From an uncultured Acidobacteriia bacterium (lineage in GTDB: Bacteria; Acidobacteriota; Terriglobia; Bryobacterales; Bryobacteraceae), in assembly GCA_903828455.1 (NCBI GenBank), contig CAIKMJ010000078.1:49702-113701 (forward strand): 64,000 bases of DNA, in the 5' to 3' direction. The notes beneath the pieces were generated by a model. It was not told the origin of the DNA. It saw only the letters and a program-made list of their open reading frames with translations, and did no database searches. Made by a program: the position numbers and the translations under genes. Shown here one piece after another: positions 9,296 to 17,846 of the stretch. The first letter of the stretch is position 1; each line of letters begins with the position of its first letter.

Positions 9296-11530
9296 TTAGT
9301 GGTGGCGCAGTTCGGATTCGATGTCGATGAGCGTCTCGGGCCGCCGCTCGGCGCTTTCGAGGTCGCGTTCCAGCCTGCGCAGCGCCACGCCGACCACATC
9401 GCGATGATGGATGCGCGAGCCGAATTCGCCTTCGCTCAGTCCGAGCCAGAGCTGGTGCAGACGGTCCACATCTTCCGGCCAGAGGCGCGGCGGATGCGGG
9501 CCGAGGTTGGCGAAGAACGACGGCCGCCCCGGAGCCAGCACTTCGAGCGAGAACGGATGCCGCGGTTCCGGGAGCCGCTCCCATGCCAGACCGATGCGCC
9601 GCGCCAGTTCGTCGGACGCCATGCGCTGCGAAACGCCGGTCACCACGCGCGAGGCCTTCATCCTGGCCGCGGTCTGCACGATCGCCTCGAACGGGTCGGT
9701 ACTGGGAACGCAAAGCAGTTCGACCGTTTTGCCTTCCTTCTCCGCCATTTCCACCACGCGTGAGAACAACGACTGCTCGTAGCTGGTGAAGAGCTGGTTA
9801 TCGCCGAGCTGATATTCGCCGGCGCCGGTCGAGACCTGGCGGACCGTCATCACCACCACGTCGTGACGCCGCATGTTGGTCTTATGCAGCACCGAACGGA
9901 GGTGTTCGAGGTTGCTGGAATCGCGCACGGCGACGAGAATCGCGCCCGGCCGGGCCTTGAGCGAGGAAGATTCCACCTCGGCCTGCATGTCGAGGTTGAA
10001 CTCCTCCATGGGATGGCCGTGGACAATCGCGGCGTGCTTCTTCTTGCGGTTGATGTGTTCGGACACCGTGAAGATCACGAACAGAATCACCGTGAACATC
10101 ACGCCGTAGATGGTCGCCACGCGTTTGGAGAAGAGGTTGGCGATTGCCACCAGGCCGAGGAACACCGTGGTGGCGCCGAGCCCGATGGGAATTTCCACGC
10201 CGCCCAGCGTAATGTTGCCGGGGAACTTGTATTCCTGATCCTTGCGGTGATAGCGGAGCACCAGCACGCCGAGCGCCTTGAGGAAGAAGCTCCACACCAC
10301 GCCGAAAGCGTACGCTTCGCCCAGCAGGTAGACATCGCCGCCGCTCATGATGATGGTGATGATCTGCAGGATGGAGATGATGTGAATGATGCGGAATGTG
10401 GTGCCGTACTTCGCATGCGGCTTGCGGAACCAGTCGACGAGGACGCCGTCTTCCGCCACGCGGTTCATGACGCCGTTGGCGCCGATCATGGAAGTGTTGA
10501 CCGCGCCGGCCAGAATCAGCACGCCGACCGCGACCACGAAGACATGGAAGCCGAGGCGCATTATCTCCGGCCCGGCAAGATGCATCGCCAGTCCGCCGAG
10601 CAGGTTGTCGACGTACTTGGGCCGGATGGCGTCCGGAATGATGAGGGCGGCGAAGACCGTGATCAGGCCGGTGCTCACGGCTGCGTAGATGCAGACGATG
10701 TTGCCGGTGATCATCAGGTTCTTCAGCTTCGGATAAGCGATTTCGCGATAGACCTGCGCCAGCGTTTCGAAGCCGGACATCGAAAGCAGCGAGTGGCCGA
10801 GCGCGATGATCACGGCAATCGGCCCGATCGCGGGCCAGAATGTGCCTTTGAACCAGCCGAGCGCGTCATCGGCAAAAACGATATTGGAGGGGATCGGAGC
10901 CGGCGGAATCTGCGCCGGACCGCCGCGCAGCAGGATCGTCAGCGGGCACCAGATCAGGAAGATGACCACCATGACGGTGGTGATCTGCATGATGCGCAGC
11001 GCCTTGCCGCTCGATTCATGCATGCCCTGGATATTCAGCCACCAGAAGTAGATGGTGACGATGACCGCGAAGCCCGCCGAGAACCAGTTCGGCGAAACAT
11101 GAATCGGCGAGTGCATCGCCGCCGTGATTTCGTTAACGAGGCCGGCCAGGTACTGGCCCGCGCTGACCACGCTGATGGGGCCGGTCAGAATGTAGTCGAA
11201 CAGCAGCGACGAAACGGAGATGCGCGCGATGAACGGGCCCATGGCGTCGCGCACCACGACGTAAACGCCGCCGCGCACAAACATGGACGAGCTTTCGAGG
11301 TACACCGAGCGCACCGCGAAGCTGAACAGCATGACGCCGAGCACGAACCACGGCGCGGAACGGCCCACGGCGTGTTCCGCAATGCCGCCCGCGTAAAAGG
11401 CGGAAGACGCCAGATCGCTGAGAACGATGGAGGCCGCGCGCCAGAAAGAGATAAACGCAAGCGCGACGGTGGTGGCGACAACGATTTTCGCGCCGGAAGC
11501 GGAGCGCGATGCGGTCGATTGGGTGCTCAT
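9296..11530 (-). CDS. KimA-like APC-superfamily permease with cytoplasmic C-terminal domain (paralogue 1)
   Basis: 744 residues. About 12 membrane segments occupy the first 480 residues, starting with the motif SDLASSAFYAGGIAEHA and followed by SMFVRGGVYVVV and FDYILTGPISVVSAGQYL. A soluble tail of about 230 residues contains a universal-stress-like stretch (GAILVAVRDSSNLEHLRSVL). The same order is found in KimA, the high-affinity potassium importer of Bacillus that is controlled by c-di-AMP, though similarity is distant and amino-acid transport cannot be excluded. It is a paralogue of the next gene upstream, sharing the tail motif LGPHPPRLWPEDVD. GAGGAGG precedes ATG 11530. Its own leader of about 230 bases lacks the riboswitch seen upstream of paralogue 2. 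Confidence 0.82.
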   Translation of the reverse strand: MSTQSTASRSASGAKIVVATTVALAFISFWRAASIVLSDLASSAFYAGGIAEHAVGRSAPWFVLGVMLFSFAVRSVYLESSSMFVRGGVYVVVRDAMGPFIARISVSSLLFDYILTGPISVVSAGQYLAGLVNEITAAMHSPIHVSPNWFSAGFAVIVTIYFWWLNIQGMHESSGKALRIMQITTVMVVIFLIWCPLTILLRGGPAQIPPAPIPSNIVFADDALGWFKGTFWPAIGPIAVIIALGHSLLSMSGFETLAQVYREIAYPKLKNLMITGNIVCIYAAVSTGLITVFAALIIPDAIRPKYVDNLLGGLAMHLAGPEIMRLGFHVFVVAVGVLILAGAVNTSMIGANGVMNRVAEDGVLVDWFRKPHAKYGTTFRIIHIISILQIITIIMSGGDVYLLGEAYAFGVVWSFFLKALGVLVLRYHRKDQEYKFPGNITLGGVEIPIGLGATTVFLGLVAIANLFSKRVATIYGVMFTVILFVIFTVSEHINRKKKHAAIVHGHPMEEFNLDMQAEVESSSLKARPGAILVAVRDSSNLEHLRSVLHKTNMRRHDVVVMTVRQVSTGAGEYQLGDNQLFTSYEQSLFSRVVEMAEKEGKTVELLCVPSTDPFEAIVQTAARMKASRVVTGVSQRMASDELARRIGLAWERLPEPRHPFSLEVLAPGRPSFFANLGPHPPRLWPEDVDRLHQLWLGLSEGEFGSRIHHRDVVGVALRRLERDLESAERRPETLIDIESELRHH

Positions 11531-11877
11531 TACCGCAGCCTCCTCGGGAAGTCCGGGGTGTGGCTCGGCGAAGGAAGACGAAGCTCTGCGTTCATTGACA
11601 ACAAGGAGGCTCCTGATTCCTGCTGCCGCCGGATTCGGCGACTGCAGTTAATGGTCGCTTTGTCAGCGATAAGACCGGAGCGCTGTTGTCGGTGACGGGA
11701 ATTGCGCCCCATCCGGACGTCAGGGTCCGGCGCCTTCGCGAAGGTGATGTATCGCAATGGTTACCTGCGATACTAGCACGCGAGGCCCGGCCTGACGCCC
11801 GATGGCGCCGGGGAATTGGCTATAGGCGCCCGGGAATTGGCTATAGAAGAGACGCAGCCGGCGGCTGGCCCCCCTCC
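11531..11877 (-). other. Intergenic leader between the two permease genes
   Basis: No gene is visible in these 347 bases. A minus-strand TAGTAT (complement at 11770-11775) is a possible -10, which would give paralogue 1 a leader of about 230 bases. The leader holds several GC-rich inverted repeats but none of the conserved c-di-AMP riboswitch blocks. The 15-mer GGGAATTGGCTATAG occurs twice at 11811-11825 and 11832-11846 (21-bp period) near the end of paralogue 2. Confidence 0.5.
11811..11846. repeat. Duplicated 15-mer, 21-bp period
   Basis: GGGAATTGGCTATAG at 11811-11825 and again at 11832-11846, between the stop of paralogue 2 and the presumed promoter of paralogue 1. Confidence 0.85.
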
Positions 11878-14145
11878 TTACCCGGCGGTTTCGACGGCGG
11901 CCTTTCCGGACGACCCGTGCTCGTGGATGACGCTCAGGACTTCCGGAAGCAGCCTGTCGTCGGCGGCCGAGTCGATGTCGCGCTGCAACCGGCGGAGCGC
12001 GATGCTGACGACGTCGCGATGGCGGAGTTCGTCCCCGGCGCCTTTGTCAATCAGCGTGAGCCAGAGACGGTGAGTGAGATCCACATCCTCGGGCCACAAG
12101 CGCGGCGGGTGCGGACCGAGGTTGAAGTACGTCGACTGCGCGCCATCCGGCAGAACGATTTCGAGCGACAGCGAGGGGCGCGGCGCCGGCAGCTTTTCCC
12201 ACACATTGCCAACGGCGCGGCCCTGCTCGGCCGGCGTCAGCGATCCGGAAAGCGCGGTCACAATGCGCGAGGCATTCAGCATGGCAGCCGTCTGGACGAT
12301 GGCCGTCCACGGATCGCCGCCGGGCACGGTGAGCAGCTCCACGTGCTTGCCCGCCTTTTCCGCCAGTGCCACGACGCGGGAAAAGAGCAGCACTTCAGAC
12401 CGGGCGAATACCTGATCGGTATCGAGGCCATGCTCGCCGGACTCGGCCTGGCCAACCAGGCGAACCGTCAGAACCACGATGTCCTGACGCCGCGTATCCG
12501 TCTTGGCCAGCACTCGTTCCAGATGCGCAAGGTGGTGCGGATTGCGCGCCGCCACCACGATGCAGCCCGGCCGCAGATTCATCTGCGCGGGCGACAGTTC
12601 GTCGCTGGCATGCAGGCGGAATTCTTCTTCTTCCTGGCCCGCGTGCGAGACCGCCTTATTGTGACGCTTGTTATAGCGCTCCGACAGCTCGAAAACGAGG
12701 AAAAACGCGATCGTGAAGGATACGCCGGAAATGGTGGCGACTTTCTTCGTCAGGACGTTGACGATCGCCAGGGCGAACAACGCCAGCGTGATCAGAAACA
12801 GCCCGACCGGAAGTTCCTTGCCGCCCAGCCGGAAATTGAGCGGCACCTTCCATTCCCGCCCCTCCGGCATCTTAAAGCGCAGCACCAGCACCGAGAGCGA
12901 CTTCATCGCAAAGCTCCAGACCACGCCGAACGCGTAGGCTTCGCCCAGCATGCCCACGTCGCCCCGGCTCACCAGAATGGTCACAAGCTGCAGCACGGCG
13001 ATCAGGTTGATGATGCGGCTGGTGGTGCCGAAGCGGTGGTGAGGTTTGCGGAACCACGGCGTGAGTACGCCGTCCTCAGCCACGCGGTTCATCACGCCGT
13101 TGGAACCGATCAGCGCTGTGTTCACCGCTCCCGCCAGAATCAGCACGCCAACGAGCACCACAAACGCGTGGAAAGCGAGCCGCGCGCCGACGGGGCCGGC
13201 GAGAAACATAGACAATCCGCCGATCAGGTTATCCAGATACTTCTGCCGCTCCACGTCGGGTATCAGCATCACCGCGAAGAAGGACACCAGAGACGTGAAG
13301 ACCATGCTGTAGATGAAGATCACGAAACCGGCGCGTTCCAGATTTTTCAGCTTCGGCGAGGCGATTTCCCGGTTCACCTGGGCGAGGCTTTCTTCGCCGC
13401 TCATGGCCAGCAGGGAGTGGCCCAGCCCCACCAGAATGGCCACCGCGGGAATCGCGTGCCAGCCCGTTCCCTTCAGCCACCCGAGCGCGTCGGGGCCGAA
13501 CTGGATATTGCTCATGGAAGGGAAGGGCACCGGCTGGTAACCCTTGCTGAGAATCGTGACGAGGCACCAGATGATCAGCATCACCACCATCACCGTAGTG
13601 ACCTGCATGATCCGCAGCGCCTTTTCGCTCGATTCGTGGATGCCGATAATGTTCTTGCGCCAGAAGTAGAACGTGACCAGCGCGGCAAAGCCCGCCGCGA
13701 AATGTTCGGGCTGGACGGGCGCCCACGCGAGATGGAAATACTGGATGGATTCGTTGATCAGCCCCGCCAGATAAAGGCCCGCGCTGACGCCGCTGATGGG
13801 CCCGGTCAGCACATAATCGAACATCAGCGCCGAAACGGAGAACTTGGCCAGTTGCGCGCCCATCGCTTCGTGAACCACGCGGTAGACGCCTCCGCGCACG
13901 AACATGCTGCAACTTTCGATGTAAATCGCGCGCACGGCATACGAAAACAGCATGATGCCGAGAATGAACCAGGGCGCCGACTTTCCGATGGCGGTCTCGG
14001 CAATTCCGCCAACGTAATAGGCGGAAGAGGCAAGATCGCTCAGGACAATGGCGGCGGCGCGCCAAAAGGAAATAAACGACAGCATGACTGTCGTAGCGAC
14101 AACGACCTTGGTGGCCGTCGAGCCCGCAGGCTTTGAGACGTTCAC
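11878..14145 (-). CDS. KimA-like APC-superfamily permease (paralogue 2), c-di-AMP riboswitch controlled
   Basis: 755 residues with the same plan as paralogue 1: SDLASSAYYVGGIAETA, SMFVRGGVYRVV, FDYVLTGPISGVSAGLYL in the membrane part, then a tail with GCIVVAARNPHHLAHLERVL and LGPHPPRLWPEDVD. Membrane segments are predicted up to about residue 490. The start, ATG 14145, follows a c-di-AMP riboswitch, which in other bacteria turns off potassium and osmolyte transporters when c-di-AMP is high. This supports a potassium (KimA/KUP-like) or osmolyte import role more than general amino-acid uptake. It is encoded 347 bases upstream of paralogue 1 on the same strand, divergent from cca. Confidence 0.85.
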   Translation of the reverse strand: MNVSKPAGSTATKVVVATTVMLSFISFWRAAAIVLSDLASSAYYVGGIAETAIGKSAPWFILGIMLFSYAVRAIYIESCSMFVRGGVYRVVHEAMGAQLAKFSVSALMFDYVLTGPISGVSAGLYLAGLINESIQYFHLAWAPVQPEHFAAGFAALVTFYFWRKNIIGIHESSEKALRIMQVTTVMVVMLIIWCLVTILSKGYQPVPFPSMSNIQFGPDALGWLKGTGWHAIPAVAILVGLGHSLLAMSGEESLAQVNREIASPKLKNLERAGFVIFIYSMVFTSLVSFFAVMLIPDVERQKYLDNLIGGLSMFLAGPVGARLAFHAFVVLVGVLILAGAVNTALIGSNGVMNRVAEDGVLTPWFRKPHHRFGTTSRIINLIAVLQLVTILVSRGDVGMLGEAYAFGVVWSFAMKSLSVLVLRFKMPEGREWKVPLNFRLGGKELPVGLFLITLALFALAIVNVLTKKVATISGVSFTIAFFLVFELSERYNKRHNKAVSHAGQEEEEFRLHASDELSPAQMNLRPGCIVVAARNPHHLAHLERVLAKTDTRRQDIVVLTVRLVGQAESGEHGLDTDQVFARSEVLLFSRVVALAEKAGKHVELLTVPGGDPWTAIVQTAAMLNASRIVTALSGSLTPAEQGRAVGNVWEKLPAPRPSLSLEIVLPDGAQSTYFNLGPHPPRLWPEDVDLTHRLWLTLIDKGAGDELRHRDVVSIALRRLQRDIDSAADDRLLPEVLSVIHEHGSSGKAAVETAG

Positions 14146-14312
14146 AAAAACTCCATTTCAACTCCCGGGGAGGGAGGGTTGCTCTCAAATTTGGTCTACG
14201 GGGTTAGCTGACGGGCTAGAGCTTGAAAGTACTCCGTCCGGCCTTACCGGACTTCGCCCCTGGAACCTGGGTTCCCCGTTTCGGACGCGCAGAGTGTCGC
14301 GCCGAACTCGAC
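14146..14312 (-). ncRNA. c-di-AMP (ydaO-yuaA) riboswitch in the permease leader
   Basis: Read on the minus strand, the leader contains the conserved blocks of the ydaO-yuaA class in the right order: ACGGGGAACCC (14269-14281), then AGGGGCGAAGTCC (about 14251-14263), then CCGTCAGCTAACCCCGTAGA (about 14195-14214). These match the aptamer consensus closely. The aptamer is followed by a GC-rich stretch (CCCTCCCTCCCCGGGAG) and then the permease start. There is no clear T-run, so control may be at translation or by Rho. c-di-AMP binding normally represses. Identification is from memory of the consensus, not from a covariance search. Confidence 0.9.
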
Positions 14313-14318
14313 TTTCGG

Positions 14319-14347
14319 ATCGTAACACAATTGTCGGTTGAGATCAA
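14319..14347 (-). promoter_or_regulatory. Sigma-70-type promoter for the riboswitch-permease transcript
   Basis: On the minus strand TTGATC (complement at 14342-14347) and TACGAT (complement at 14319-14324) are separated by exactly 17 bases. The predicted start, near 14312, lies just 5' of the riboswitch. Confidence 0.65.
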
Positions 14348-14396
14348 AATCATGCCGCCGCCGTACCCACCCGCGGCCGCTGCCATCCGCAGCCGT

Positions 14397-14402
14397 TACG
14401 AT
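14397..14402 (+). promoter_or_regulatory. -10 element of a predicted leaderless cca promoter
   Basis: TACGAT ends six bases before GTG 14409. The same hexamer, on the other strand, serves the divergent permease promoter about 75 bases away. Confidence 0.55.
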
Positions 14403-14408
14403 AAGAGC

Positions 14409-15722
14409 GTGACAGCCGAAGCATTCGCGCACCGCATTGTGGCCTTGCTGCGCGCCGCCGGCCACGAGGCTTACTTCGTCGGCGGCTGCGTGCGCGATCT
14501 GCTGCTGGGCCGCGCCGCGAAAGACTTCGACGTCGCCACTTCCGCCCGCCCGGAGCAACTCCTGCAACTCTTCCCGTCGGCCGACCGCGTGGGCGCCCAC
14601 TTCGGCGTCGTGCTCGTGCATGACGGCGACGCGCACGTGGAAGTGGCAACCTTCCGCAGCGACCTCGAATATGCCGACGGCCGCCACCCCGCGGGCGTTC
14701 GCTTCGAGAGCGATCCGCGGCGGGACGCGCTGCGCCGCGATTTCACCATCAACGCTTTGTTCCTCGATCCGGCCACCGGCGAGGTGAAGGACTGGGTCGG
14801 CGGGCGGGCCGACCTCGAAGCCGGCATCATCCGCGCCATCGGCGATCCGGTGCAGCGGTTTCGCGAGGACCATCTGCGACTGTTGCGCGCGGTGCGGTTC
14901 GCGGCGCGCCTCGCCTTCCGCATCGAGCCGGTGACGATGGCCGCGATGCGGAACGAGGCCCGGTCGATCGCCGGCGTCTCGGCCGAGCGCGTGCGCGACG
15001 AAATCGCGCGCATTCTGACCGAAGGCGGCGCGCGCCGGGGCTTTGAACTGCTCCATGAATCCGGCCTGCTGCAGGAAGTCCTGCCGGAAGTGGAAGCGAT
15101 GAAAGGCGTCGCGCAGCCGCCCGAGTATCATCCGGAAGGCGACGTCTGGATCCACACTCTGCTCATGCTCGAAAAGCTGCGCGAACCATCTCTCGCACTC
15201 GCGCTCGGCGTGCTGCTGCACGACGTCGGCAAGCCGCCCACGTTCCGCGTTGCCGGCCGCATCCGCTTCGACGGGCATGTGGAAAAGGGCGTCGAGCTGG
15301 CGCAGCGGATTCTGGCGCGGCTGCGGGTTCCGCATGCGGTGGCCGGGCAGGCCGTTGCGCTGGTCGCCAATCACATGAAGTTCATGGACGTGGCACGCAT
15401 GCGCGAGAGCACGCTGAAGCGCTTCCTGCGCCAACCTGAGTTCGAAGAGCACATGGAACTGCACCGCGTGGACTGTCTTTCGAGCCATGGCGACCTCCGC
15501 AGCTACGAATTTGTGCGCGCCAAACAGCGCGAACTGCCGCCGGAGGCGCTGAAGCCCGAGCCGCTCGTGACCGGGCGGGATCTGATCGCGGCCGGCTACC
15601 GGCCGGGCCCCGCATTCGGTGAACTGCTCCGTGAAGTGGAAGACGCGCAGCTCGAAGGACGCGTCGCAACCAGGGAGCAGGGCATGCAGCTCGTTCGCGA
15701 AAAAATGGCGGCTCTGCTCTGA
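14409..15722 (+). CDS. cca: CCA tRNA nucleotidyltransferase / poly(A) polymerase family protein with HD domain
   Basis: 437 residues from GTG 14409; the frame is open back to 14223 but family similarity begins at EAFAHRIVALLRAAGHEAYF. The nucleotidyltransferase core shows FVGGCVRDLLLGRAAKDFDV with catalytic DxD, then RRDFTINAL and the EDHLRLLRAVRFAARL region. An HD phosphohydrolase domain follows (ALGVLLHDVGKP and ANHMKFMD). The enzyme adds or repairs the CCA end of tRNAs; some members with this plan add poly(A). Sequence alone does not separate the two, but no second family member is in the window. Divergent from the riboswitch-controlled permease. Confidence 0.92.
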   Translation: MTAEAFAHRIVALLRAAGHEAYFVGGCVRDLLLGRAAKDFDVATSARPEQLLQLFPSADRVGAHFGVVLVHDGDAHVEVATFRSDLEYADGRHPAGVRFESDPRRDALRRDFTINALFLDPATGEVKDWVGGRADLEAGIIRAIGDPVQRFREDHLRLLRAVRFAARLAFRIEPVTMAAMRNEARSIAGVSAERVRDEIARILTEGGARRGFELLHESGLLQEVLPEVEAMKGVAQPPEYHPEGDVWIHTLLMLEKLREPSLALALGVLLHDVGKPPTFRVAGRIRFDGHVEKGVELAQRILARLRVPHAVAGQAVALVANHMKFMDVARMRESTLKRFLRQPEFEEHMELHRVDCLSSHGDLRSYEFVRAKQRELPPEALKPEPLVTGRDLIAAGYRPGPAFGELLREVEDAQLEGRVATREQGMQLVREKMAALL

Positions 15723-15767
15723 TCCGCGCCAGCCGATAATGGTTGTGCGCTTCAAACGCCTTCAATC

Positions 15768-17291
15768 ATGGAATCCATTTCTCTCGCAGTCGCCGCCGTC
15801 CTCGGCGCGGTCATCGTCGCTCTTCTCGTCATCCTGATTAAGCGCCAGCCGGCGCAGGCGCCCGATAGCGATGCCGCCGCGCTTCGGTCTGAAATCGGTG
15901 AGTTGCAGCGGCGTCTTGCCGTCGAAGAACACAAATCCCTGCGCGCCGCCGAACTGGAAAAGACGCTGGCCGAGCGCGACCGCGCGATCGATGCGCTGCG
16001 CGAGGCCCGGCATCATGCGGAGCAGGACGCTGCCCGAATCTCGGCCACGCTCGCAGGCAGGACCGATGAATTTGCGCGGCTCGGCGAACGCCTCGCGGAA
16101 GAATCCAAAGCACGCGCCGCCGCGGAGGCGGAAGTCGGCCGGCTGCAGTCCCGCGTGGCCGCGCTCGAAGAGAAGCTGGAACAGGAAGGCAAGCAGTCCG
16201 GCGAAAAACTGCGTCTGCTGGAGCAGGCCCGTGAGCGGATGACGCAGGAGTTTAAGGTGCTCGCCGCCGAAGTGATGAAGTCGCACGGGGAAACCTTCAG
16301 CAAGCAGAATCACGATCAGCTGAACGTGATTCTCACGCCGCTGCGGGAAAAGCTCACCGAGTTTCAGACCGGCCTCGCCGCCGCCCACACCGAGAGCGCG
16401 AAGGAGCGCGCCGTGCTGGCCGAGCAGATCGGCAAACTTTCCGAGCAGAGCGCCCGCATGACCAGCGAGACCACCAACCTCACGCGCGCCCTGAAGGGTG
16501 AAACCAAAACCCAGGGCGCATGGGGCGAGATGATTCTGAACACCATCCTCGAACGCTCGGCGCTGCGCGAAGGCGTCGAATACGAGGTCCAGCAGAGCCA
16601 CACCACCGAAGACGGCAAAAGCGTCATTACCGACGTCATCGTGAATCTGCCCGGCAACGACAATTTCATCAGCGACAAGTTCATCATCGATGCCAAGGTT
16701 TCGCTCGTGGCATTTAACGACTACGTCAATGCCACCGATGAAATTGAACGCGCGACCCATCTCAAAAGCCATCTCGACTCGGTCCGCCGGCACATCAAAA
16801 CGCTCTCGGGCAAGGAATACCATTCCGCGGCCGGCAGCAAGCTGGATTATGTGGTGATGTTCATCCCGATCGAAGGCGCTCTCGCCGCCGTCCTGCAGGC
16901 GGATCCGAATCTCACGAGCGACGCCGTTCGCGCCAATGTCGCGATCGCCACCCCCACCACGCTGATGATCGCGCTGCGCACCGTGGCCAACATCTGGAAG
17001 CTGGAGCGCCGCAACAAAAGCGCCGAGGAGATTGCCGAGCGCGCCGGAAAGATCTACGACAAGTTCGTCAACTTTGCCGGCGACATGACGGATCTCGGCG
17101 GACGCCTGAATCAGGCCCGCCTCGCTTACGAAGGTGCGATGGGCAAGCTTTCCACCGGCCCGGGCAACCTCGTCCGCCAGGTCGAAATGTTGAAGGAACT
17201 CGGCGCCAAAACCGCCAAATCGCTGCCGCCGAAGCTGCTCGAACAGGATGATGCCGACCCCGTCCAGGTGCAAAAGGCCGCGGGCGCATAG
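15768..17291 (+). CDS. rmuC: DNA recombination protein RmuC
   Basis: 507 residues. An N-terminal membrane anchor (residues about 4-24) is followed by a long coiled coil rich in Glu, Arg and Ala to about residue 150. The conserved RmuC nuclease-like domain comes next, with TKTQGAWGEMILNTILERS, FIIDAKVSLVAFNDY and the VMFIPIEGALAAVL segments. RmuC proteins limit rearrangement between inverted repeats; the domain is related to PD-(D/E)XK nucleases. That is of interest beside the many short repeats here, but no link is shown. GATAAT at 15735-15740 is a possible -10 with a leader of about 20 bases. Confidence 0.93.
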   Translation: MESISLAVAAVLGAVIVALLVILIKRQPAQAPDSDAAALRSEIGELQRRLAVEEHKSLRAAELEKTLAERDRAIDALREARHHAEQDAARISATLAGRTDEFARLGERLAEESKARAAAEAEVGRLQSRVAALEEKLEQEGKQSGEKLRLLEQARERMTQEFKVLAAEVMKSHGETFSKQNHDQLNVILTPLREKLTEFQTGLAAAHTESAKERAVLAEQIGKLSEQSARMTSETTNLTRALKGETKTQGAWGEMILNTILERSALREGVEYEVQQSHTTEDGKSVITDVIVNLPGNDNFISDKFIIDAKVSLVAFNDYVNATDEIERATHLKSHLDSVRRHIKTLSGKEYHSAAGSKLDYVVMFIPIEGALAAVLQADPNLTSDAVRANVAIATPTTLMIALRTVANIWKLERRNKSAEEIAERAGKIYDKFVNFAGDMTDLGGRLNQARLAYEGAMGKLSTGPGNLVRQVEMLKELGAKTAKSLPPKLLEQDDADPVQVQKAAGA

Positions 17292-17402
17292 CAGTGTTCG
17301 TCCACGCCGCGTCCGCCCCGTATGGCGCGCGCTCGCCTGTTAAATTCAACAATGCGTCTGCTCTGTGCGGACGGACACCAACACAAGAGGCAAAACGAAC
17401 TT

Positions 17403-17846
17403 ATGGCGACACCCGTTGACAGCGCAAATCTGATTCTGAAGCTCTATGAACTGCGCCGCGAAGAAACCATGCGAAAGGCCCGCGACTTCGTGCTTCGCTT
17501 CAACCCGAAGTCCGCTGACGATTACATGGCCACCATCATGGGGCCGAATGGCGCATACGTGCGTCAGGTGACTTCGTACTGGGACATGGCGGCGACCTTC
17601 GTCATCAAAGGCGCCATCGATATGGAACTGTTTAACGAAACCGCGGGCGAACACATTCTCGTCTTTGGCAAGATCGAGCCGTTCCTTGCCGACCTCCGCG
17701 AAAAGTGGGGCAACCCGAACATGATGGCGAATCTCGAAAAGGTCTGTCTGGCCGCGCCCGGCGGCATCGAGCATGTTCGCAAAGTCACCCAGCAGGTTCG
17801 CGCCATGATCGAAGCGAGCGAAGCGGCCGCGGCCGGCGCCAAGTAG
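17403..17846 (+). CDS. Conserved protein of unknown function, 147 residues
   Basis: I do not recognise this family. The protein is soluble, helical and slightly charged, starting MATPVDSANLILKLYELRRE, with a central DMAATFVIKGAIDMELFN and an Ala-rich end. It has no signal peptide or membrane segment and no catalytic motif that I can name. An upstream in-frame ATG at 17322 would add 27 residues without conserved character; ATG 17403 fits the amphipathic start. TTAAAT around 17340 could be the -10. Its stop codon abuts the stop of the convergent murJ gene exactly. Confidence 0.7.
   Translation: MATPVDSANLILKLYELRREETMRKARDFVLRFNPKSADDYMATIMGPNGAYVRQVTSYWDMAATFVIKGAIDMELFNETAGEHILVFGKIEPFLADLREKWGNPNMMANLEKVCLAAPGGIEHVRKVTQQVRAMIEASEAAAAGAK

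Noticed and set aside
9863..11695. 610-codon plus-strand frame antisense to permease 1
   Set aside because: Antisense shadow of a membrane protein; composition (His, Asp, Arg, Gln) is typical of complement frames and the permease motifs on the minus strand are unambiguous. The same holds for the 816-codon frame at 11686-14136.
15735..15768. Leaderless start for rmuC after GATAAT
   Set aside because: The box ends 27 bases before ATG 15768 and the closer TTG and GTG codons are out of frame, so a short-leader mRNA is more likely.
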